Assembly (NCBI GenBank): GCA_030067055.1
Contig: JASJAL010000348.1
Coordinates: forward strand, 1-6,183
From: Kiloniellales bacterium
Lineage (GTDB): Bacteria; Pseudomonadota; Alphaproteobacteria; Kiloniellales; JAKSBE01
DNA: 6,183 bases
Direction: 5' to 3'
Shown: in pieces, positions 1 to 5,353 of the stretch
Layout: each line of letters begins with the position of its first letter
How positions within the stretch are numbered: position 1 is the stretch's first letter
The notes under the pieces: model-generated
The model's input: only the letters and a program-made list of their open reading frames with translations
Database searches by the model: none
Told to the model about the DNA's origin: nothing
Program-made: the position numbers and the translations under genes

Positions 1-867
1 CTTCTCGCCGACGCCGATGATCATGCCGCCGATGATCGCGCCGGGCACCGAGGTGAAGCCGCCGAGAATCAGCACCGGCAGGGCCTTAAGCGCCAGGATC
101 GCGAGGCTGAAGCCGGCCTGGGCCTGGGCGCCCCACATGATGCCGGCAAAGATCGCGACGAAGCCGGACAGCGACCAGACCACGACCCAGATCACCCGCA
201 GCGGAATGCCGACCGAGAGCGCTGCCTGGTTGTCGTCGGCGACCGCGCGCAGCGCCCGGCCCATGGCGGTACGGTTGAGGAACAGGATGATGGCGAAGAC
301 CATCAGCGCGCCGAAGATGGTCGCCGTCATGTCCAGCTCGTAGATCCGCACCGGCTTGACGAAGGTGTCGCCGAGGATCCGGATCTTGCCGTCCGGGATC
401 AGCAGGGCGTCGGTCGGCACCGGCTTGGGATCGGCGCCGAAGATCGTCTGGCCGAAGCCTTCCAGGAAGAAAGCCAGGCCGATGGTCGCCATGAAGAGAA
501 TGATCCCTTCCTGGTTGACCAGCGGTCGCAGGACCAGGCGCTCGATGGAGAAGGCCATGGCGATCATGACCAGGATCGCCCCGCCGATCGCCAGGATCGC
601 CGGCACCCCGGCGTCGATCAGGCTGACGACGGTCAGGCCGGCGAAGACCACCATGATGCCCTGGGCGAAGTTGAAGACCCCCGAGGCCTTGAAGATCAGC
701 ACGAAGCCCAGGGCGATCAGGGAGTACATCACGCCGGCGCTGAGGCCCTGGATGACGATCTGGATCAGCTTGTCCGGGCGCTCGCCGAAGGCGATGAAGG
801 GATCGATGAAGAGCCCGCCGAAGAATCCCATGACCGCGGCGATGATGTCCGGCGATGTCGCTTCCAT
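1..867 (-). CDS. livH: Branched-chain amino acid-type ABC transporter permease LivH (partial, 3' end beyond window)
   Basis: This is an inner-membrane permease subunit of a Liv-type (HAAT family) ABC importer, which would pair with a LivM permease and the LivG/LivF ATPases. The frame is open from ATG at 867 to the left window edge, giving 289 codons without the C-terminus. Visible family features are a hydrophobic first segment (about residues 35-59) ending in the FNFAQG motif (65-70), the ERLVLRPL motif (109-116), the cytoplasmic coupling region starting MGRALRA (202-208), and a conserved C-terminal stretch with LKALPVLILGG followed by PGAIIGG. At least six hydrophobic segments are present. 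About 30 residues precede the usual start of the family, so a start further inside the gene is possible. It lies 57 bases after livG on the same strand and is probably in the same operon. Family assignment is firm; the transported substrate is not shown by the sequence. Confidence 0.93.
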   Translation of the reverse strand, partial: MEATSPDIIAAVMGFFGGLFIDPFIAFGERPDKLIQIVIQGLSAGVMYSLIALGFVLIFKASGVFNFAQGIMVVFAGLTVVSLIDAGVPAILAIGGAILVMIAMAFSIERLVLRPLVNQEGIILFMATIGLAFFLEGFGQTIFGADPKPVPTDALLIPDGKIRILGDTFVKPVRIYELDMTATIFGALMVFAIILFLNRTAMGRALRAVADDNQAALSVGIPLRVIWVVVWSLSGFVAIFAGIMWGAQAQAGFSLAILALKALPVLILGGFTSVPGAIIGGMIIGVGEK

Positions 868-880
868 CTCTGCTCTTGCG

Positions 881-888
881 CCTCCCCC
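881..888 (-). promoter_or_regulatory. Possible ribosome binding site for livH, unusually far from the start
   Basis: On the minus strand the livG-livH gap contains GGGGGAGG, a strong Shine-Dalgarno-like match, 13 bases before the ATG at 867. That spacing is longer than usual. Either the site works from this distance, or the true start differs, or the match is chance in GC-rich DNA. Confidence 0.35.
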
Positions 889-924
889 GTTCCCGCCGCC
901 CTGATCTCCGCTCCGGCCCGCGCC

Positions 925-1716
925 TCAGGCGTGGCTGACGCCCAGATAGGCGTCGATCACGTCCTGGTTGCTGCGCACCTCGTCGGGCGTGCCGTCGGCG
1001 ATCTTGCGGCCGTAGTCGAGCACGACCACCCGGTCGGAAATGTCCATGACCACGCCCATGTCGTGCTCGATCAGCGCGATGGTGGTGCCGAACTCGTCGT
1101 TCACGTCGAGGACGAAGCGGCACATGTCCTCCTTTTCCTCGACGTTCATCCCGGCCATGGGCTCGTCCAGCAGCAGCAGGTCCGGCTCCATGGCCAGGGC
1201 GCGGCCGAGCTCGACCCGTTTTTGCAGGCCGTAGGGCAGGCGGCCCACCGGCGTCTTGCGGATCGCCTGGATCTCCAGGAAATCGATGATCCGCTCGGCC
1301 GCCTCCCGGTGCTCGATCTCCTCGGCCTTGGCCGGCCCCCAGTGCAGCGCCTGCCAGAGGAAGTTCCGCCGCATGCGCAGCAGGCGGCCGGTCATGATGT
1401 TGTCCAGCGTCGACATGCCCTTGAACAGGGCGATGTTCTGGAAGGTCCGGGCGATGCCGTTCTTGGCCGCCTCGTGCGGGCGCATGGCGGCGCGCACGTT
1501 GCCCTTGTAAGTGATGCTGCCTTCCTGGGGCAGGTAGAAGCCGTTGATGCAGTTCAGCATCGAGGACTTGCCGGCGCCGTTGGGTCCGATGATCGCGCGG
1601 ATCTCGCCCTTGCGGATGTCGAAGGAGATTCCGGACAGGGCCTTCACACCGCCGAAGGACAGCGAGATGTTGCTGACGTCGAGCAGGGTCTCGTTGAAGA
1701 TGCGCGGCGCGTGCAT
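925..1716 (-). CDS. livG: Branched-chain amino acid-type ABC transporter ATP-binding protein LivG
   Basis: This cytoplasmic ATPase of a Liv-type ABC importer hydrolyses ATP to drive uptake through the LivH/LivM pore. The 263-residue protein has the full nucleotide-binding set: Walker A GPNGAGKSS (44-52), Q-loop glutamine 93 in the ARTFQN context typical of LivG, a signature region reading LPYGLQKR (160-167) instead of canonical LSGGQ, Walker B LLLLDEP (180-186) with catalytic Glu185, and the H-loop histidine 218 in EHDM. The C-terminal GTPDEV...AYLG stretch is also typical of LivG. Length matches the family (about 250-260). The ATG at 1716 lies 18 bases after the ligase stop, with a weak GGAAG just upstream, so it is probably co-transcribed and perhaps translated by ribosomes from the upstream gene. 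Family assignment is firm; the substrate is open. Confidence 0.96.
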   Translation of the reverse strand: MHAPRIFNETLLDVSNISLSFGGVKALSGISFDIRKGEIRAIIGPNGAGKSSMLNCINGFYLPQEGSITYKGNVRAAMRPHEAAKNGIARTFQNIALFKGMSTLDNIMTGRLLRMRRNFLWQALHWGPAKAEEIEHREAAERIIDFLEIQAIRKTPVGRLPYGLQKRVELGRALAMEPDLLLLDEPMAGMNVEEKEDMCRFVLDVNDEFGTTIALIEHDMGVVMDISDRVVVLDYGRKIADGTPDEVRSNQDVIDAYLGVSHA

Positions 1717-1734
1717 CGCTTCCGCCCGCGTCCC

Positions 1735-3711
1735 TCAGCCGGCCTTCTGCATCGGCGCGTAGGTCTCGGCCGTCTCGATCCGCAGATCCGCCGAGAGCTC
1801 GCCCTTGCGGCCGTCCTCGAAGGTGACCTCGGTCGAGATGAAGGCGTGGTCGACATCGGAATAGAGCGCCGCGATCAGGGGCTCATAGCGCTCGGCGACG
1901 ATGCGTCGGCGCACCTTGCGGGTGCGGGTCAGCTCGCCGTCGTCGGCGTCCAGCTCCTTGTGCAGGATCAGGAAGCGATGGACCTGCGAGGCGGCGAGCA
2001 TGGGATCTGCCGCCAGGTCGCGATTCACCTGCTCGACGTGATTCTTGATGGTCTCGTAAACCTGCGGGTTGGCGGCCAGTTCCTGGTAGCTGGCGTAGGC
2101 CACGTTGTTGCGTTCGGCCCAGCTGCCGACCGCCTCGAGGTCGATGTTGAGGAACGCCGTCACGCGGTCCCGATCCTGGCCGAAGGCGACGGCTTCCTTG
2201 ACGTTGGGGAAGAACTTCAGCTTGTTCTCGATGTACTTGGGCGCGAAGAGGCTGCCGTCGGTCAGCTTGCCGACGTCCTTGGCGCGGTCGATGATCTTCA
2301 GGTGACCGTCGTCCCCGAAGAAGCCGGCGTCCCCGGTGTGCACCCATCCTTCGGCCGTCTTGGTCTCGGCGGTGGCCTCGGGGTTCTTGAAGTACTCGAT
2401 GAAGACGCCCGGCGACTTGAACAGGACCTCGCCGTTGTCGTCGATCTTGATCTCGACCTCGGGTGCGGGCGGCCCGACGGTGTCGGCCTTGATCTCGCCG
2501 TCCGGCTGCAGGGTGACGAAGACGCTGGCCTCGGTCATGCCGTAGAGCTGCTTCAGGTTGATCCCCAGCGAGCGGTAGAACTGGAAGATGTCCGGCCCGA
2601 TCGCCTCGCCCGCGGTATAGGCGATGCGGATCCGGCTGAATCCCAGCGTGTTCTTCAGCGGGCCGTAGACCAGCACCTCGCCCAGCTTGTACAGCAGGCG
2701 ATCCAGCGGCGGCACCGGCTGGCCGTCGAGCAGCTGCGGCCCGACCCGGCGGGCCAGGCCCATGAAGTAGTGGAACAGCTTGCGCTTGATCCAGCTGGCA
2801 TCCTCCATGCGGATCATCACCGTGGTCAGGATGTTCTCGAAGATCCGCGGCGGCGCGAAGAAGAAGGTCGGGCCGAGTTCCCAGAGGTCGTGCATCACCG
2901 TCGCGCTGGACTCCGGACAGCTGACGCAGAACCCGGCGCAGTAGCTCTGGCCGTAGGAAAAGATGTGGTCGCCGACCCAGGCCATGGGCAAATAGGCCAG
3001 CATTTCCTCGTCCGCCCTGAGGCCGTCGAAGTCGACCGCGTTCTGGGCGGTTCGAATGACGTTCTCGAAAGAGAGCACCACCCCTTTGGGCTGCCCCGTC
3101 GTACCGGAGGTGTAGAGGATGATGGAGACGTCCTGCGCCCTGCCCTTCGCGACTTGGGACGCGAAGAAGTCCGGATGCGCCTGGTCGTATTCGTCGCCGC
3201 GGGCCAGGAGATCATCGTAGGCGGTCAGGAAACTCTGGTTGTAGTGGCGCAAGCCCCGGGAGTCGTCGTAGATGATCCTCTCGAGCCCGGGATTCCTGTC
3301 CTTGACCTCCAGCAGCTTGTCGACCTGCTCCTGGTCCTCGACCAGGGCGAAACGAGCCTCGGCGTGGCCCAGGACGAAGGCTGTCTCCTCGGCGACCGAG
3401 TCCTGATAGACCGGAACTGGAACGGCGCCGACCGACTGGGCCGCGACCATGGTCCAATAGAGCCGCGGTCGGTTATCGCCGATGATCGCGACCTTGTCGC
3501 CGCGCTGCAGTCCCAGGGCCACCAGGCCGCACGCCAGTCTGCGCACTTCCTTCTCGACCTCGGACCAGGTCCAGGCCTGCCAGATTCCGAGGTCCTTCTC
3601 GCGCATTGCCGGCTGGTCGCCGCGCTCGCGCGCATTCCTCAGCAGCAGCTTCGGAAAGGTGTCCTCGTCGTGGCTGTCGGGGCTCCGAGCCTCCGAGCGC
3701 TGCTCGGCCAT
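1735..3711 (-). CDS. AMP-forming acyl-CoA ligase (long-chain fatty-acid--CoA ligase, FAA1/FadD15 type)
   Basis: This is an ANL-superfamily adenylating enzyme that activates a carboxylic acid with ATP to an acyl-AMP and then transfers the acyl group to CoA. From the ATG at 3711 it has 658 residues, normal for the long-chain (FAA1-like) branch. Visible motifs are the phosphate-binding loop YTSGTTGQPKG (200-210), the YGMTEAS adenine-site motif (390-396), GWVHTGD (455-461) with the ribose-binding Asp461, the hinge region IIDRAKD (473-479), and the C-terminal LTRTRKVRR with likely catalytic Lys599. No signal peptide or clear membrane segment is seen. An in-frame TTG at 3714 adds one residue, but the ATG has the better spacing (8 bases) from GGAGG. 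Three of its four cysteines lie within eight residues (258, 262, 265). Position first in a Liv-type operon suggests it activates the imported acid. Substrate chain length, or whether it is aromatic, cannot be read from sequence. Confidence 0.95.
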   Translation of the reverse strand: MAEQRSEARSPDSHDEDTFPKLLLRNARERGDQPAMREKDLGIWQAWTWSEVEKEVRRLACGLVALGLQRGDKVAIIGDNRPRLYWTMVAAQSVGAVPVPVYQDSVAEETAFVLGHAEARFALVEDQEQVDKLLEVKDRNPGLERIIYDDSRGLRHYNQSFLTAYDDLLARGDEYDQAHPDFFASQVAKGRAQDVSIILYTSGTTGQPKGVVLSFENVIRTAQNAVDFDGLRADEEMLAYLPMAWVGDHIFSYGQSYCAGFCVSCPESSATVMHDLWELGPTFFFAPPRIFENILTTVMIRMEDASWIKRKLFHYFMGLARRVGPQLLDGQPVPPLDRLLYKLGEVLVYGPLKNTLGFSRIRIAYTAGEAIGPDIFQFYRSLGINLKQLYGMTEASVFVTLQPDGEIKADTVGPPAPEVEIKIDDNGEVLFKSPGVFIEYFKNPEATAETKTAEGWVHTGDAGFFGDDGHLKIIDRAKDVGKLTDGSLFAPKYIENKLKFFPNVKEAVAFGQDRDRVTAFLNIDLEAVGSWAERNNVAYASYQELAANPQVYETIKNHVEQVNRDLAADPMLAASQVHRFLILHKELDADDGELTRTRKVRRRIVAERYEPLIAALYSDVDHAFISTEVTFEDGRKGELSADLRIETAETYAPMQKAG

Positions 3712-3815
3712 CAATCGTGCCTCCAGGACGCACCGGCGGAGGATCGCCGAGGACGGCTAGGAGCTCGCGGAGCCGGATTGAGCGCAATGCGAATGGGCGC
3801 AGCCACCGCTGCCAT
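3711..3815 (-). CDS. Possible small leader ORF translationally coupled to the acyl-CoA ligase
   Basis: A 34-codon frame begins at ATG 3815 and ends in a TGA whose A is the first base of the ligase ATG (TGATG overlap). The start is preceded by AGGGAGG with an 8-base spacer, a better ribosome binding site than those of livG or livH. The peptide is basic and rich in proline, alanine and arginine (it begins MAAVAAPIRIALNPAP and ends SWRHD), with no signal peptide, no membrane segment and no run of Leu, Ile or Val codons. It could be a translated leader that loads ribosomes onto the ligase start, or a small protein. It could also be chance, since GC-rich DNA readily holds open frames and the peptide matches no family I recognise. 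The overlap plus strong binding site is the only support. Confidence 0.35.
   Translation of the reverse strand: MAAVAAPIRIALNPAPRAPSRPRRSSAGASWRHD
3720..3724 (-). promoter_or_regulatory. Ribosome binding site deciding the acyl-CoA ligase start
   Basis: The minus strand reads GGAGG with 8 bases to the ATG at 3711 and only 5 to the adjacent in-frame TTG at 3714. This spacing favours the ATG. The site lies inside the last codons of the possible leader ORF. Confidence 0.7.
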
Positions 3816-3823
3816 CGAATAGG

Positions 3824-3830
3824 CCTCCCT
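3824..3830 (-). promoter_or_regulatory. Strong Shine-Dalgarno sequence before the leader ORF
   Basis: AGGGAGG on the minus strand, 8 bases upstream of the ATG at 3815, is a near-complete match to the anti-Shine-Dalgarno sequence. It implies that the ligase transcript starts upstream of about 3830, within the divergent region. Confidence 0.45.
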
Positions 3831-3889
3831 GCACCGGTTCTTGTTGAATTTCGCAGTGTTTGCCGGCCGATCCTGTGTAAGGCAATCGC

Positions 3890-3899
3890 CCTTGCAAGG
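3890..3899. repeat. 10-base perfect palindrome CCTTGCAAGG
   Basis: A self-complementary 10-mer in the divergent region. It is flanked by two direct copies of GGCAATC (3881-3887 and 3904-3910). It could be an operator half or whole site for the ligase operon; the regulator is unknown, and chance occurrence is possible. Confidence 0.3.
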
Positions 3900-3989
3900 C
3901 AACGGCAATCCCGCAGTCCGCAAGTGGTCTTGGCGCCGGGCCTCGGTGTCTTCTCGGGCAGTACTGTGCCGATCGAGACGGGGCTTAGC

Positions 3990-4007
3990 GGGATCCTTAA
4001 CGATCCC
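3990..4007. repeat. Inverted repeat GGGATC / GATCCC
   Basis: A perfect six-base-pair inverted repeat with a six-base spacer, CTTAAC. There is no T-tract on either side, so it is not a typical intrinsic terminator. It may be a protein-binding site or incidental. Confidence 0.3.
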
Positions 4008-4013
4008 TCCTAT

Positions 4014-4041
4014 CGTCTCGGTATCGCGGCGTATCGAGACG
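4014..4041. repeat. Inverted repeat with CGTCTCG / CGAGACG arms
   Basis: The perfect seven-base arms (4014-4020 and 4035-4041) have centres 21 bases apart, about two helical turns. As RNA the stem can extend to 11 pairs (4014-4024 with 4031-4041, two of them G-U) around a six-base loop. The spacing fits a dimeric regulator. No T-tract follows, which argues against a terminator. It lies 50 bases upstream of the exported-protein gene. Confidence 0.45.
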
Positions 4042-4061
4042 TGCGGCCGTCGGGCCGCGTT

Positions 4062-4071
4062 CGATATATCG
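4062..4071. repeat. AT-rich palindrome CGATATATCG
   Basis: A perfect 10-base palindrome ending 19 bases before the ATG at 4091. It stands out as an AT-rich core in GC-rich DNA, so it may overlap a promoter -10 region or an operator for the exported-protein gene. No matching -35 element was found at the right distance. Confidence 0.3.
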
Positions 4072-4090
4072 GGCTTTGGCAGCGGATCCG

Positions 4091-5107
4091 ATGCAAAGAG
4101 CGGCAAGGCGGGCAAGAGGCCCGGCGCGAACGTACATATTTGTTTACGTGCTGGCAGCGACCCTGGCGGCTTTCCGGCCGGGCTCGGCCGAGGACCGACT
4201 GACCATCCCCTTTGCGCCGGAGATCGGGGTCGAGCGCCACTACGAGATCCTTCGCAGCCGGCAGCGCAGCGACGGCCAGAGGCTGGAGCGGATCCTCGAG
4301 GCCAGAAGCCGGGCCGTGCTGACCCCGCTGTCGCGGAACCCGGACGGCTACCTCTACCGCTTCATGATCACGGAGACCGAGGCGACGGCGCCAGGCTCGA
4401 CCAAGCCCGGGCTGGAGCGTCTCCTGAGCCGGCTCGCCGCGCTGACCACCGGCGTCGCCCTGGTCTATCAGGCCGACGCCCTGGGCGCTCCCCGGAGGCT
4501 GGTCAACACGCGCGAGGTGCGCCAGGCCTTGCGCGGCATGTTGAGCGAGCTGCAGGTCCTGGTCCGCAGCCTGACCCAAGCCGGCGTGATCTCGCAGGTC
4601 GAGCGCCCCAACATCGAGGCCAATGTCCGCAACATCCTCGGGACCCTGGCCACGCTGTCCGATGAAGAGCTGAGCCGCAACGTCCTCAAGGAGGCCGGCC
4701 TGCTCTTCGCCGCCGGCGGTCACGATCTCCCGCTCGGCCGCCTGGAGCCCTTCGCGCCGGCTCCCGCAGCGTCCGGAATCGTGGAGTTCACGGCGGCCGA
4801 GGGCCGGCGCGGCATCACCTCGCTGCTCGAAGCCGAGCGGCAAGCCGTGGTCGAGCTCCGTATCGCTTACGACCGCCCTGAGCTCGGCGCCGCGGTCGCG
4901 CAACTCGTGGAGCGGCTGGTCGAAAGCAATGGGAAGAATCGAGATGCGGCATCGCCGAGCCCGGCCTCCTTTCGGGTGACGGAGTCGAGTCGCTACCTTG
5001 TCGACCTGCGCAACGGTCAGCCGATCGCCCTGCGCCATCGGAGGACCGTGGCCTTCGGCGAGCGACGCCTGGTCGAGGTGACTCGGATCGGCCGAGTCCG
5101 GCCCTGA
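4091..5107 (+). CDS. Unrecognised exported protein with signal peptide
   Basis: I do not recognise a family for this 338-residue product. It starts with a Sec-type signal peptide: an arginine-rich n-region (1-13), a hydrophobic core YIFVYVLAATLAAF (15-28) and a likely cleavage site GSA|ED after residue 33. There is no lipobox, and no cysteine or tryptophan anywhere, so a soluble periplasmic protein is likely. The segment at about 35-100 looks beta-rich; 105-205 looks mostly helical (for example EVRQALRGMLSELQ at 142-155); 292-338 again looks beta-rich. Two similar turns occur, YQADALGAP (126-134) and YLVDLRNGQP (302-311), hinting at two related modules. ATG 4091 is preferred to the in-frame TTG at 4076 because only it has even a weak upstream purine stretch (AGCGGA) and it gives a compact n-region. 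It diverges from the ligase operon and precedes acnA on the same strand with a 246-base gap, so cotranscription is uncertain. Confidence 0.8.
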   Translation: MQRAARRARGPARTYIFVYVLAATLAAFRPGSAEDRLTIPFAPEIGVERHYEILRSRQRSDGQRLERILEARSRAVLTPLSRNPDGYLYRFMITETEATAPGSTKPGLERLLSRLAALTTGVALVYQADALGAPRRLVNTREVRQALRGMLSELQVLVRSLTQAGVISQVERPNIEANVRNILGTLATLSDEELSRNVLKEAGLLFAAGGHDLPLGRLEPFAPAPAASGIVEFTAAEGRRGITSLLEAERQAVVELRIAYDRPELGAAVAQLVERLVESNGKNRDAASPSPASFRVTESSRYLVDLRNGQPIALRHRRTVAFGERRLVEVTRIGRVRP

Positions 5108-5170
5108 GTCGCGGTGCCGTGCCGCATCGCGCTGGCTGGTCTCGCGATCCGGCAGGCCGCAGGATCTGGA

Positions 5171-5186
5171 CAGACGCCGCCGTCTG
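5171..5186. repeat. Small hairpin after the exported-protein gene
   Basis: CAGACG (5171-5176) and CGTCTG (5181-5186) form a perfect six-base-pair stem with a four-base loop, 63 bases after the stop codon. Outer GGAT/ATCC bases could add four pairs across a bulge. There is no following T-run, so it is only a weak candidate for a transcript end or RNA-stabilising element. Confidence 0.25.
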
Positions 5187-5249
5187 ATCCATCTTGCGGT
5201 GCAGCAAAGGGCCCAAGCCGCCAGGATGGCCGAAGCGAGGCGTCTCCGG

Positions 5250-5286
5250 CGATTTCCTTCTTCTCGTACCGCACCGAAGGAAGTCG
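5250..5286. repeat. 11-base-pair imperfect inverted repeat upstream of acnA
   Basis: CGATTTCCTTC (5250-5260) and GAAGGAAGTCG (5276-5286) are complementary over 11 positions with a single G-U in RNA and a 15-base spacer. It is the strongest secondary structure in the 5108-5353 gap, ending 52 bases before the ribosome binding site of acnA. It lacks a T-tract on either strand. It could be an operator, a leader-RNA stem of acnA, or an mRNA 3' stem for the upstream gene. Confidence 0.45.
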
Positions 5287-5338
5287 GGGCTGCGCCGAAG
5301 GCTACACAAGGGCCCGCAGGAGAGATCAACCGAGAATT

Positions 5339-5344
5339 GGGAGG
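5339..5344 (+). promoter_or_regulatory. Ribosome binding site fixing the GTG start of acnA
   Basis: GGGAGG lies 9 bases before the GTG at 5354. No in-frame ATG lies near it, and the encoded N-terminus aligns with the usual AcnA start, so this site supports GTG as the initiation codon. Confidence 0.75.
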
Positions 5345-5353
5345 ACCAGGGCC

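Larger units (their letters stand above)
3816..4090. promoter_or_regulatory. Divergent intergenic region with clustered inverted repeats
   Basis: This stretch separates the minus-strand ligase/Liv operon from the plus-strand exported-protein gene, so it should hold promoters for both directions. I could not find a convincing -35/-10 pair on either strand. It holds a 10-base perfect palindrome CCTTGCAAGG (3890-3899), a six-base-pair inverted repeat (3990-4007), three copies of an ATCGAGACG-like motif (3972-4041) and another palindrome (4062-4071). Long reading frames cross it, but none has a credible start and coding character. The locally lower GC, with AATTT and ATATAT tracts, fits a control region. 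Confidence 0.6.

Noticed and set aside
86..1123. A 345-codon minus-strand frame over livH and the end of livG
   Set aside because: It is out of frame with both real genes and gives an arginine-, glycine- and aspartate-rich product. The livH frame from 867 has clear family motifs and hydrophobic segments.
2917..2940. Radical-SAM enzyme signature
   Set aside because: The C-x3-C-x2-C spacing matches, but the whole protein carries ordered ANL-ligase motifs and no SAM-binding features, so the enzyme is not a radical-SAM protein.
3711..3815. Classical amino-acid attenuation leader for the ligase/Liv operon
   Set aside because: The 34-codon peptide has only scattered Val, Ile and Leu codons, no run of regulatory codons, and no terminator/antiterminator pair with a T-tract follows.
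931..3822. A 963-codon open frame on the plus strand antisense to livG and the ligase
   Set aside because: It lies opposite two genes with complete family motifs. Its product is a low-complexity run of V, L, D, G, R and Q residues typical of an antisense frame in GC-rich DNA, with no recognisable domain.
3970..4091. Sigma-70-type promoter overlapping the CGATATATCG palindrome
   Set aside because: TATATC could serve as a -10 box, but no TTGACA-like element lies 16-18 bases upstream, so no promoter was annotated.
3841..4665. A 274-codon plus-strand frame crossing the divergent region into the exported-protein gene
   Set aside because: It begins in non-coding sequence, has no good ribosome binding site, and its second half is an out-of-frame shadow of the exported protein, which has a signal peptide and coherent composition.
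5171..5186. Rho-independent terminator after the exported-protein gene
   Set aside because: The six-base-pair hairpin is not followed by a run of T on either strand, so a terminator call is not supported.
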